64,000 bases of DNA, from positions 310,001 through 374,000 of the forward strand of contig JAAXNY010000011.1 of the NCBI GenBank assembly GCA_013420905.1. Reading direction: 5' to 3'. The stretch comes from Collybia mongolica (taxonomy: Eukaryota; Basidiomycota; Agaricomycetes; Agaricales; Clitocybaceae). Positions within the stretch are counted from its first letter, which is position 1. Each line of letters starts with the position of its first letter. The translations under genes and the position numbers were made by a program. Under the pieces are notes generated by a model. The model searched no databases. It was not told the DNA's origin and saw only the letters and a list, made by a program, of their open reading frames with translations. This document shows, piece after piece, positions 33,301 to 42,644 of the stretch.

Positions 33301-34300
33301 GAGCGTCGAAGGACGTCTTGGAGAACACATCCTCAAATTCGTGGACGTGCGCCGGTGCTAGATCAAAGAACGTCTTGGGTTGCGCATTACGATCAAAGGA
33401 GTCTGCGATCTGCTGGGACGCGTTCTTCCGGGCTTCTGTTTGGATCTTTTCCGCTAGTCGCTGCGAGATGGTTTGGGTTGTCCGAATCTCTTCCGGTGCC
33501 TTCTGAAACTGTCCTGGTTCGCCGATGTTGACCACGAAGATACGGTCGCCCTCTTCGATGCAATCTTCAAGGGCGATATCTCCTTCGTGCTCAGAGTCGG
33601 GAACCTCTCCAATTTCTGTTTCTGGTTCGGGCATGGGTCCTGCGCGACAGGCGTTGATGCGGGCCTCCAATTTACGCTTCTCCGCCTTTTCCGATTTAAC
33701 CTCGTTCGCGCAGGTCCGACATTTGTCGGGACAGCGACTCATCTTCACCTCGTTGGTCTGCCAGTTGATCTCCGGGTTGTGCTCCTGCAACCAAGTGTAG
33801 CCCAGTATGAGATCCTGCTTCCCTAGGCTGGTGACTGCGAAGTGGGTGCGTTCTGAGTGACCGTTGTACCGGAGGATGAGGTCTACGATCTCCGAAATAG
33901 ACCCGTTCTCGTTCGGAGTGCCGTCGACGTTGAACACCGGAATAGTGCGAACTAGCTTGCGCGAGGTCAACCTGTTCCTCCGCACGAATTCAGAATCGAT
34001 GAAAAGGCCCGTTGCTCCCGAGTCTACCAAGCTGTTCGTCGCGAATGTCTCGCCTGTGTCGGTCGTCTGAAGTTCAATCTTGAGCTTCAGCGAGCGAGTG
34101 CTGGGGGTGGCGGCGACTACGAATCGCTTGGGTAGAGCTCGTTCCCATCGGGGGAGTCTCTGGCGCGGCGGTTTAGGGACGGGGATGGTATCTTGTACGG
34201 CTTCTGTAGTAGTTTCGGGTGTTTGGGAAATTTCAATTGTGTTCTCAACTTCTAAACACGCGAACCTATTTACAGATGACAGCGAGGGCGTACTGTTCAC
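30350..34300 (-). CDS. pol: B1 Pol: protease, RT, RNase H, integrase, chromodomain (1316 codons)
   Basis: Domains in order: retropepsin (LVDSGATG, Asp 93); reverse transcriptase with YIDD at 505-508; RNase H with D654, E697, D724 and D767; integrase zinc finger (HH876-877, H884, C914, C917); integrase core D947, D1007 and E1043 (DDX35E); and a C-terminal chromodomain (YLVAWKGYSYEQNTWEP), which in chromoviruses steers integration to marked chromatin. The frame has no ATG at its start. It begins at GTG overlapping the gag TGA and is open upstream to the heptamer at 34315, so Gag-Pol is probably made by -1 frameshifting. It is full length and unbroken. Confidence 0.97.
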   Translation of the reverse strand: MNSTPSLSSVNRFACLEVENTIEISQTPETTTEAVQDTIPVPKPPRQRLPRWERALPKRFVVAATPSTRSLKLKIELQTTDTGETFATNSLVDSGATGLFIDSEFVRRNRLTSRKLVRTIPVFNVDGTPNENGSISEIVDLILRYNGHSERTHFAVTSLGKQDLILGYTWLQEHNPEINWQTNEVKMSRCPDKCRTCANEVKSEKAEKRKLEARINACRAGPMPEPETEIGEVPDSEHEGDIALEDCIEEGDRIFVVNIGEPGQFQKAPEEIRTTQTISQRLAEKIQTEARKNASQQIADSFDRNAQPKTFFDLAPAHVHEFEDVFSKTSFDALPDRRPWDHAIELVRDAEGKSCKVYLLSVAEQAELDKFLEENLASGRIRPSKSPMASPFFFIKKKDGSLRPVQDYRVLNSLTIKNKYPLPLISDLVNNLRGAKYFSKFDVRWGYNNVRIKEGDEWKAAFRTNRGMFEPLVMFFGLTNSPATFQTMMNEIFHNLIMEGVVCVYIDDILIYTKTLAEHRRITRLVLQRLREHKLYLQLDKCEFEKTRIEYLGLIISEGQAEMDPVKVAGVAEWPTPTNKKQVQSFLGFTNFYQRFIRDFSHIARPLFDLTGKDVPWKWGESEQEAFEGLKEAVSSKPVLMFADDNRPFRVEADSSDFATGAVLSQLSPEDDKWHPIAFSSKSLNAVERNYEIHDKEMLAIIRALEEWRHFLEGARHDFEIWTDHKNLEYFRTSQKLNRRQARWSLYLSRFNFSLHHKPGRSMGKPDALSRRADHSDGNEDNRDLVLLKPELFTIRALEGMVVEGEERDILRDIRRGNREGHQEEAVVKAAQELKKSAGKSVRSAEWREAQELLYFRDRIYVPKHADLRRRIVAQHHDSRIAGHAGRWKTLELVSRNYWWPQMSRYISEYCKTCDLCLRTKAQRQLPSGELKPLPIPEGRWDVASVDFIVELPESQGHDAIMVVVDTVGKRAHFIPTTTTITALGSARLYLQHVWKLHGLPKAMVSDRGVQFVAEFTRELYRMLDIKLTASTAYHPQTDGQTERVNQELEQYLRLFISERQDNWVDLLPLAEFQYNNHVHSSTQHSPFFLDTGRHPRMGFEPQTAPSRLETANEFRDRMKDTLEEARAALAKAKDEMAMYYNRRRNPTPDYQVGDRMYLDSRDIRITRPSQKLAHRYIGPYPIEAKVGSHAYRLKLPPALSRIHPVFHVVKLLPAPHDPIPGRTVTEVPEPTLIDGEVHYEVQEIMDSRIYRNKLQYLVAWKGYSYEQNTWEPADKVNADELVAEFYRRNPGAPRLVQRVQFAQIPFQRRREDTRT

Positions 34301-35460
34301 TCGCTGTCCGCTACAAAACCCTCTTCTTCCGCCGGCGGTTCGACTCGTGCGTCTATCATCGCGAAGATGTGCTGCGCGAACTCATGCTGCTCCTCCATTG
34401 ACATGAACCGCGTGTCGTAGCGGAGGGGGCAGTCCTTCCGGAAATGGCCCGGCTGCTTACATCGGTGGCAGGTCTCGATGTTCGTTCGAGCCCTCCGCAT
34501 CGCGTCTACATCCATCGGAACTGGTGGAGGGAGAGCAGGGGGCGGCGGAGGTGGTGGTGGCGCCATCCGTTGCAGCGTCGGGGCTGAGAAGTGCGGCGGT
34601 GCGCGAAACGCCGAGGTAGTGCGTGCGGGAGGTGCGCGAGCCGCCGGTTTAGTGCTCAGGAAGGCCTCGTTGGTGAGGCGGTTTTCATCGCACTTCATCG
34701 CCGCTACATACCACTGTTCCGGCTGATCGTCCGCTGGTCGTCCCACTGCCATCGTCGCGATCTGCGACTGAATCTCCCCGCTCAGTCCCTTCCGGTACTT
34801 CACCACAATCGTCAACCCCTCCTTGTATCCCGACTTGTCGATGAGATCCCTGAACTCATCCGTGTAGTCGTCCACCGATCGCGATCCTTGGTGGTAGCTG
34901 CTCGTTTCCAACCTCGTAATCGCCCGCTGCGCTTCGCTCTGCACGAAGAAGTTGACCGCGAAGTCGGCGCGGAATAGGGTCCATGTCGCGTACTTCGGGT
35001 TCCCGGTAGCGGTCTGGTATCGCATGGCCCGGTCCGCAAACAGATACGCTCGGCCTTTCTTCATGAAGGTGTACGCCCACCGTACCTGAGTCACTTCATC
35101 CGCGAACTGGTGTGGTACAAGATTTATATACAGTTCGCATGCGTTAATGAACGCACGCCCTCGTTCGCGCGATCCGTCGAAGTCATCGGGAAGCGATGGC
35201 CGGAGTGCCGAAGGTCGTCCCGAATTAACGTGGGTCGCGGGGGGAGGTGTTGATACATTATTTACAGGGGCGCTGGGTGCAGGGGTATTGACCGGGGGTG
35301 GGGGAGCCGCGGTTTGGAGCGCGATCAGCGCGTTGATGCTGTCGGTGAGCTTCTTAAGCTGCTCGGCTTGTTCCTCCGCCTTCCTATTGAGATCTCCTAC
35401 GTCTCGTTCGACGTTATCCATCCTTGTTTCGGTGTCCATCGGCCGGAGTAGGAGTTCCAC
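34297..35460 (-). CDS. gag: B1 Gag, 387 aa
   Basis: The N-terminus is a coiled-coil-like region (MDNVERDVGDLNRKAEEQ), followed by a Pro-rich linker. The Ty3/Gypsy capsid-type core spans about 115-255 (FADRAMRYQTATGNPKYATW, YTDEFRDLIDKSGY). The zinc knuckle CHRCKQPGHFRKDC (CX2CX4HX4C) is near residue 343. The tail is acidic. The first ATG, at 35460, is used; another follows eight codons on. It overlaps pol by four bases in the -1 frame. Confidence 0.93.
   Translation of the reverse strand: MELLLRPMDTETRMDNVERDVGDLNRKAEEQAEQLKKLTDSINALIALQTAAPPPPVNTPAPSAPVNNVSTPPPATHVNSGRPSALRPSLPDDFDGSRERGRAFINACELYINLVPHQFADEVTQVRWAYTFMKKGRAYLFADRAMRYQTATGNPKYATWTLFRADFAVNFFVQSEAQRAITRLETSSYHQGSRSVDDYTDEFRDLIDKSGYKEGLTIVVKYRKGLSGEIQSQIATMAVGRPADDQPEQWYVAAMKCDENRLTNEAFLSTKPAARAPPARTTSAFRAPPHFSAPTLQRMAPPPPPPPPALPPPVPMDVDAMRRARTNIETCHRCKQPGHFRKDCPLRYDTRFMSMEEQHEFAQHIFAMIDARVEPPAEEEGFVADSE
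34315..34321 (-). promoter_or_regulatory. -1 frameshift site GGGTTTT, gag to pol (B1)
   Basis: In the gag frame it is gaG GGT TTT gta, 15 bases before the stop codon. The -1 product across the junction (GFCSGQRVNST) matches that of B2 ([11 protein letters not shown]) in pattern, as expected if this stretch is translated. Confidence 0.65.
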
Positions 35461-35599
35461 TTCTAGTTCGGAGGAGGGTGGAGAGGGCGATTCTCGCGCG
35501 GTCTTGACGGATTCTGTATCGGAGCTGACAGTTTCTGCCGATCGGAATTTGGCAATGGCTGCGGTGAGGTCGCGGTCTCTGCTGGTGAGAGAATTCTAC

Positions 35600-36015
35600 T
35601 GTAAGGGCAACTCCGGCGGAGTGCGCGCGAACTTAGTAGAGCGGGCCGACGCTGGTGGAGGGGATCCTAAGAGATGTATTCACTTGTACGACATATGTGC
35701 TATTCACCTGGTGGAGGGGATCCTAAGAGAATTCTCTGAGGAGCCTCCATCAGGGGGGGTGTGCTATATACCTAGTACTACATTAAATACACGTTCCCGG
35801 TGCGGTACGACGACACACGTTGGGTTAGCGAAGGTCACGTGACCGTGCCCTTGATAGTCCGAACAAGTGCGAAGTCCGGCGGCGAACTGCGCGCGAAGTA
35901 GAGAGTGGGGGTGCGTGTGGGCGTAGGTAATGAACGTGCGATGTAGTGAATGTAATGGAGTGAGCGCGAAGTAAGCAGATCGGCAAAGTAAGGCGGAAAT
36001 GGAGTTCCCCTTACA
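35600..36015 (-). repeat. 5' LTR of B1 (right side)
   Basis: It is 416 bp. On the minus strand it has a TATATA box and then AGAGAATTCTCT about 30 bases on. The sequence just inside the LTR is GTAGAATTCTCTCACC, which repeats that palindrome (see the finding on self-priming). Confidence 0.95.
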
Positions 36016-36020
36016 CTAGG

Positions 36021-38022
36021 ACCTAATGCAACGGTAAATAGGTGGATTGATAGGATACTTATGTTCCACTTTACTCTGGTTCATAAAGCTGGTAAAGGCT
36101 TTGGCCCAGATGGTCTGTCAAGACGAGACGCGCGGCTAGGGGATCCTGTCTACCCGGACCCAGACGATGGTTACGACGAACCCTCAGGTCCTTTAAGGTT
36201 TATCAACCCAACGGAAGGATTGGATGACCCTTTGGAGCTGTCAGATTTTAAAGAGGAGATCGACACGCGCGGCGGATATTTATTCCAACTTGCGAAGGAA
36301 ATCTCTGATTTTGAAGTTGAAGTAAACAATGCCTGGGCTGGTGAAGCAGCATTTATTGGAGAAGTAAAACAGCACTTAGGTTTAGGACGGTTCGGTATTC
36401 AAAGAGAAGCTTATCTAAAGCAACTTGTAAATACTACTGTCATACCTGATGAAAAGTTTAAATATGACCCTAATGTAAGGGAAGTATATGACAAGTCTAA
36501 ACGAACACCTACGGCGCAGGAACAGGATAAAAACCTACCTTTAATAAAAGAATGGTTAAAAAGACCACAAAAGAGACCAAAAGGAATGACGGATCGCGCC
36601 TACCTAAAGTTTGCAAGGCAGGCGTCTAATTTCTTTTTGGATCCAGAAGGCAGGATGTATAGGAAAAATATTGATAGCGCGCACCAGCTTGTTGTTGATA
36701 AAAATCACCGGACATATATGATGAAGGCGTCTCACGATTCTGTTGGACATAGGGGTTTCTATGCAACAAAATCCTTAATAGATAAAAGATTTTGGTGGCC
36801 AGAAATGGAACGCGATGTATCATGGTATGTGAAGTCATGTCACATCTGTCAGACAAGGCTCTTAACTTTGTTGAGAATCCCTCCTGTCATAACCCACACG
36901 CTGTCTATATTCCAAGTATTGCATGCGGACACCATGTATATGAGCCCATCGTCTAACGGTTATAAATACATTGTCCAAGGAAGATGTGTGCTGTCTTCGT
37001 GGATGGAAGGCGCGCCCCTCAAATCTGAGGATGGCAAGACCTTGGGAAGGTGGCTGTTTGAAGAAGTAATTTGTAGATGGGGTTCCCTAACGGAAATTGT
37101 AACGGATAATGGTCCTGCCTTTGTCGCAGCCAAAGCGTGGCTGGAATCCAAGTATGGTATTACAGGAATAAGTATATCACCATACAATTCCAAAGGAAAT
37201 GGGATCGCCGAGCGCGCACATTGGGATGTGCGTCAAGCTGTCTTCAAAGCTACAGGTGGTGATGTAAAGAAGTGGTACTACTTCTTCCACCATGTAATGT
37301 GGGCTGACAGAATTACTATATGGAAAGGGACGGGTTGCTCCCCCTATTTTATGATTACGGGCACGCACCCAACCTTACTGTTAGATATTATCGAAGCCAC
37401 TTGGTTAGTAAAGTTACCAGGAAAAATATTGACTACAGAGGAACTCATTGGATTTAGAGCGCAGGCTCTAGCTAAGCACGTCCAGCATGTGGCCGATATG
37501 AGGAAACGTATCAATATAGAAAAACAAAGGAGACTATTACAGTATGAGAAGGATCACCGCGCAACCATCAGAGACTATGATTTCAAACCAGGAAGTTTAG
37601 TACTAGTTAGAAATACCGAGGTCGAAAGTTCGCTCGATAAAAAGCTGAAGCCACGGTACCTGGGACCAATGATAGTCCTTAGACGAAACCGCGGGGGAGC
37701 CTATATTGTTTGCGAAATGGATGGATCGGTGTGGCAACATAAAGTGGGGGCGTTTAGGGTTATTCCCTATTTTGCTAGGAGTACAATTGAACTGCCAGAT
37801 AATCTGCAAGATCTAATAGACATCTCTAGCAAAACACTAAATGCTTTAGTGGAATCGAAAGATCCCGCTAATAGGCAAGTTTACAAGGAGCGTGACTATA
37901 CATTTGACAGAGTCCAATTGGATCAGTCCGATTCAGAGTCAAGCTCTAGTGAGAACACTGAGGAGGGGATAGCGCCGGCGCTACCACAAACTACTGTGTC
38001 ACACCGGAAGTTGCATAGGTGA
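36021..38022 (+). pseudogene. pol: A2 pol, 3' part: RNase H end and integrase (interrupted by B1)
   Basis: The frame continues in phase from 29922. It has the end of RNase H ([15 protein letters not shown]), the integrase zinc finger (HDSVGHRGF...CHICQTR) and the catalytic core with Asp in LHADTMYM, Asp in VTDNGPAF and Glu in [14 protein letters not shown]-like stretch ([17 protein letters not shown]) follows. No chromodomain is seen. It ends at TGA 38020-38022, 146 bp before the convergent stop of the antisense gene. Confidence 0.92.
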
Positions 38023-38168
38023 TAAATCAGTATGGAAACAGAAGCAGTAAAGACAGTATAAGCAACTAAGCGAAGTAGTAAGGACAGTGTTAAGCCGAGT
38101 AAAGACAGTAATACAAAGGAGCGTGGGGAGGGACACCATAACTCAGGAGGAAGTTAATTGGACTGTCC

Positions 38169-39551
38169 TCAAGCAGATATGAAGTCGTCTTCAACCTCGG
38201 GCAAGGGCAAGTCAGCCGGAGCTACCTCCTCCTTATCATTGTCATCCTGGTCATGGACTTCCGTAGCGCTTGCAGTGGCAGCCTCGTCAGAGCCTCCCTC
38301 CAGAGCGGCCTCGTTCATTAGACCATTGAGGCGAGTAACCTCATCCATAGTGGCATCACGACGCTTCAATAAGAAGGACACTGTATGACTGATCTCCTCC
38401 AACTCAGCGCGGTAGTTTAAAAGCATCCTACCGAGGGCTTGCTTGGTGTGCGACATGGGATTGCCCGCGTCTGCAATCAAGCGCGCCCGCGCTAAGACTA
38501 CATCGTGCTCCTTGGAGGGACGGAAGTCAATAAAGACACGAGTATCTGATGCACAGTCGGTATAAATTTAGGACCATCTATTATTAGAAAACGTACCCTC
38601 AGCAGATACCTTTGGATCTTCATCCGGGGTGTCTTGCCTCGTACGCTTTTTGGGACGAAGAGTGCTGCCGCGATTGAGCTCGGAACGCTTGCCGTCCTGT
38701 AGGAATAAGAAACAAAGTAATAAACAGAGCAAAAACAAGAATGGGTACCTTGATGGCAGCCTTTTCAGCCTTAGTCCTTTTGACACGGGGAACCTTAATG
38801 TTCTCCTTCTCCTTGCGGCTACAGGTGATTGGTCCTTCACTAAGGAGACGACTAGTCACTGATCCAGAGACAGTAGCACTAGCTGTAGCGCCGGAATCAA
38901 TGACCATATTCTTGAGTAAAGAAGAGACGCCATTGAGTATGTCGCACACTGACAGCGCGGTAGCTAAAAAGAAACATACCGAGTCAGTACCAGACATTTC
39001 AATGTCACCATCATATTCACCGCCAGCAATGACCTCGCCTGGAATAGTGGTACCATCCGCTTCACCACCAGTAGCAGGGACCTAGTACCAGAAAACCATG
39101 GTTTAAAGAGCAGTACAGTACGAGATGAGGTAAAAAGCACGCACCGCGGTTTGAGACAGGTGCTCAGTGCGGACCTTTTCACGGTGACGGTGAATAGCGG
39201 CAGTCAGAGTCACAATATTACGGTAAACAGGCTCTTGAAGTAACTCGGGGTATACATGTTGTAGTCCCTGGAATGCCTTACGGACGCCAAAAATAACATT
39301 CTGCCAGGACCGCTCCGTCAAAACCAATTTGGACTCAGTCAGGAGTAGCTGTAAATTGTAAAACCTGGTTACAAAAACGGCGTTTTAAAAAGTGTAATTG
39401 GTAAAAAGTGTACCGCGGTTTCGCCTAACTTCCGGACGCTGACCCTTTGTTCAACAAGGGTGTCCATCGATAAACGAGCTTGAAAGGTGTGCCACTGAGC
39501 TTGGACCATCTTGAAGTTCTCGATGTCTTGATAGTTGGGGGGGCTAGTCAT
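38169..39551 (-). CDS. Antisense gene 2 of A2 (383 aa, 5 exons), function unknown
   Basis: Exons on the minus strand: 39551-39414, 39348-39145, 39081-38749, 38696-38597 and 38545-38169, joined through four GT-AG introns of 51-66 bp in correct phase (1152 nt with stop). The protein starts MTSPPNYQDIENFKMVQAQ. A helical N-terminal half includes RSWQNVIFGVRKAFQGLQHV. The middle is basic (PRVKRTKAEKAA), with a second basic patch (RPKKRTRQ) that looks like a nuclear localisation signal. The C-terminus is acidic (HDQDDNDKEEV). I do not recognise the family. It converges with pol. A copy in A1 (45386-46764) keeps every exon, splice site and frame. Confidence 0.7.
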
Positions 39552-40245
39552 AATAATGCAGAGGAAATTGATTCTTCGAACCAGAACGTTGTAAAGAGAG
39601 TATAATAGAGTCGGGCGATGTCTTGGGACAAAAAGCACAGCCAGTGCCCTTTTTATACCTCTACGACTAGAGAAGCGCTACCCAGTCTCTCATTCGTTGC
39701 GCGCATTCTATCCCCAGAAAAATCTATACATTTCAACTGAACAGGTCCGAGACGCGTGCCTAATTGAAATGCTGGGCCCAATTGAAAAAGGAGCTCCGTA
39801 AAAATTCATGTGGAGCGCGGCAGTGTCCGCATGACAACTGGGACAGTTGTTGTCAGTGTTGAGGGGGAGATGGGTATAAGCAAAATCGATTTGGAAAAAC
39901 CTACCAAGGTTACAAGGATTGAAATAGATTGTCTATAAAAAGTCAGTGATCGCACCATGGTCTTAATGATCGAGAGAATTGCACCAGAATTAAACTGTAC
40001 TATTTATAACTTAAGTAGCCGGTGCAAGGGCGGAAGCTTTCTTATGAAGACAATAGAACAACGGGTAAACCAATTGTATTGTTTATAGTCCAGGGGACTG
40101 TATGTAGAAACATGTGTTGGACTTCAATTAATAAAATTGAAGCCCAACGAAAGGCGGGGGAATAAGTAATATGTAAGGGCACAGGGGCCCGGGAAAACAC
40201 AAGTAGATAAAAAAAAAAAAATATAGGGGGGGGGGCGCGGCGCGG
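39552..40245 (-). other. Spacer between the two antisense genes, with promoter of gene 2
   Basis: It holds the likely promoter of antisense gene 2 (next entry). Near 40210-40240, just past the stop of gene 1 on the minus strand, are C and T homopolymer runs. Nothing else is seen, and the A1 copy is alike. Confidence 0.5.
39651..39658 (-). promoter_or_regulatory. TATA box of antisense gene 2
   Basis: On the minus strand GGTATAAAAAGGGC stands about 100 bases before the ATG at 39551. The same box is present in A1 at about 46861-46868. Confidence 0.6.
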
Positions 40246-42192
40246 CTACTCCTCCTCGCTGTCAGGCACGGACGAAGAGGAACTTGACGACAAAGAACCG
40301 TCATCAACCTCTGCTTCTTCCTCCAAGGGCGGCCAAGGGAGGTTCTGGAAATCTGCGTAGAAGAGGAGAGCGCTCTCCGTGGCTGGCGTAGTCAGCAAGA
40401 GGTTTTGAAGGCCCTCCAGGCCTTCCTCCTCGTACAACTTACCGATGGTGCCAACTATGCGCGCCAACAAGGAGTTGCGCATTTCAAGCGCGCGGTTAGC
40501 GGCCTGAATGACCTCCGCGGCAAGAGAGTCCGCGTCGCCTAGCTGAGCATAGGCTTCAGCAACCGCTAGTAGAATAAGTAAAATCATTAGTAAACAAAAA
40601 GACAGAAAGAAAATGGCTTACTAGAAATGCCCGCACCAAGCATCGGCCCCAGATCCTCACGAAGCCTAGCGCGCTTCTGGGGAGTGAGGCTGAAGCTGCA
40701 CTTCCCCTTCTTGGCGGTGGCGCATTCAACGCACGGTTTACCCCAACCGTTGAAGGTGCACTCAATGTCGCCGCGGGTGGCGCACATCGTGCAAGGATAG
40801 CCCACCTAGTAAAAAAAATGATCAGTAACAAGAAATAAAGTAGTAATAAACATACGGAAGAGCGCCGCGGCGCAAGGTCAGCCAGCAGGGAGGTAATAGG
40901 GGACTGTAGCGGCGTCAGCTCCCGGTTGGGAACCAGCGCGTGCTTGCGGCGTGTCGCCTGAGCCCTATCCCTAGAACGGGTGGTCTTACGCGACTGACGA
41001 GGAGAAGGGGCCACAGGAGGCAACAACTCCGCGAACCCCTCTTGAGCCAACTGGCGTGCGATCTCATCATCGAAGAGCCGAAGCTCAGGGACTTCAACCT
41101 TCACCGGCGGCTGCCCAGAGGACTAAGGAGATAAAGATGAGTAAACGTAAATGACTTCAGAAAGAGACATACCGGGCCTGCTTCTGAGGGACGCAGCGCG
41201 GAAGCACTGCCAGTCCCCTGGGCGCGCGACATGTCAGACTAGAATTTTGAAATCAAGTCAGCAATAATGTGAAACTCGTAAAGTAAAGGATATACCTGGG
41301 GAACCGCATGGCCTTTTCCCTTGGACCCAGCATTACGCTTCCGCTTGAGGGGCTATTAAAATAAGTCAACCACCGAAGGAAAGTAATAAAAAGCAGTGAT
41401 AAACGAACCGCAGGTACCAAGACCGGGGAGCGCGCCGGCAAGGGCGCGGCGGACCAATTGTCCCGGTACTGATGGTAACGGCGCGGTGCGCCCACCATGC
41501 GAGGAGGGACGAGGAAAGTATCCTGAAAGATACTTTCACCATTGTCGCGCTCGAAGCGCGACCCCACCTGGTCCAGGACTTGCTCCACAGTGGGAGCCTG
41601 GCCCTAAAGTAAAAGGTAGTCAGCTTGACAAGGGCAGGCAGAGTAAAGAAGTAAACAAGTCACTTACCAGAAGAATGGAATTGTGGCCCAGGTCAGTCGA
41701 TATGACCGTGCGCCAGGAAGACCACGAAGCCTCACGCGCGTCGACAGGGATGCGCATCACTTGAAGGTGAAGCGCGCGCAGGAGGAGGATAGCCGGATAT
41801 GGCAGCGAGAAACGCGCGCCACGGACCACGCCAGTGATGGCATCCTGAGACCAGTAAATAAGTAAAAGGAGTTAACAAGTAAAAGATGGGCATACGATGA
41901 GCATGGAGCAGTGATCGACAAAGTCGATCAAGTCATCAAGGTCAAGGGGACCTTGGTGGTCCATACGGGGCGCGAGCTCCTCGGCCATGATAATCCACCC
42001 TTGCTCCATAGCGACGAAGACGTCGCCCTCGGCATCTTCGAGGAGGTCCGAGAAGGAAGGGATCGGCTGGTCCACATAGACCATGGTGGGGGAACGGCCC
42101 TCAGTCGGCAGAATCGTGGCAGAAAGCGAGAGGGACAGCGCGGAAGGCGAGCGCAGAGCACGAGCCATGGCGGAAGTGGAAGTGGAAGACAT
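40246..42192 (-). CDS. Antisense gene 1 of A2 (520 aa, 8 exons), Zn2Cys6-like nuclear protein
   Basis: Exons on the minus strand: 42192-41896, 41844-41668, 41603-41409, 41352-41296, 41238-41173, 41122-40856, 40805-40622 and 40565-40246. All introns are 50-64 bp GT-AG and in phase (1563 nt with stop). The small fourth exon encodes PLKRKRNAGSKGKG (224-237), a likely nuclear localisation signal. Residues 358-389 hold six cysteines spaced CX2CX7CX8CX2CX7C, close to the fungal Zn2Cys6 DNA-binding cluster. The last 30 residues are acidic and Ser-rich (PPLEEEAEVDDG). A DNA-binding regulator is the natural guess, but the cluster is internal and atypically spaced. The A1 copy is at 47453-49409. Confidence 0.75.
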
Positions 42193-42644
42193 TTCTGTTT
42201 GAAAAGAGTTGGAGCGTTTGAGCAATGCAGATAGCAAAGAGATTTAGAAATGGGCTATAAAGTCCAAATTGTCTAAAACTTAGCAAGGACGCGAGCTTTT
42301 TAAAACGCACAACCCTGCTTTGCGAAGCTCTGAAAGACAAACAGGAGTACCGATCTCTTGCTGAAGTGTCAGAAACATAACGAGAAAAATGTCCAGATGA
42401 CTGAAATATCTGTAAAGCGATGTCCGAATGTCAAGTACTCTCTCAGAAGACGTATATAGCTGTCACGATCCTGATGGGAAGTAAAACCTCTGGGCTCGAT
42501 CCCAACATCGCGCGCCTACCTGTCTAAAAGCGGAACCGTTGTAACATTGTACTGAAAGATTAGACGCGTGCAGACCCAAAGTATTGGACCAACATGCCGG
42601 CAAAGAGAGACTGAGGACAGTCTACATTTGTGGTATGGGGGAGA
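42193..42644. other. Promoter side of antisense gene 1, and polypurine tract of A2
   Basis: Minus-strand TATA-like candidates lie at about 42297-42308 (TTTTAAAAAGC) and 42251-42264. On the plus strand the polypurine tract GGGGGAGA (42637-42644) abuts the 3' LTR and would prime plus-strand DNA synthesis. No gene is seen. Confidence 0.5.

Larger units (their letters stand above)
29923..36015 (-). mobile_element. B1: intact chromovirus (Ty3/Gypsy) in A2 pol
   Basis: It is 6093 bp, reverse orientation, flanked by the 5-bp duplication CTAGG (29918-29922 and 36016-36020). LTRs of 416 bp start TGTAAGGG and end CCCTTACA. Gag and pol are both open. The two LTRs differ at four positions that I could find, all C/T or G/A at CpG. 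It is the best candidate for an autonomous element in the window. Confidence 0.95.

Noticed and set aside
33139..33531. Several 60-150-codon plus-strand frames across B1 (30.3-35.5 kb)
   Set aside because: They are shadows of the GC-rich minus-strand Pol and Gag genes.
38964..38980. A 16-31-base intron in antisense gene 2 (GTATGTTTC...TTTTAG)
   Set aside because: Too short for splicing, and the frame reads straight through in both A1 and A2.
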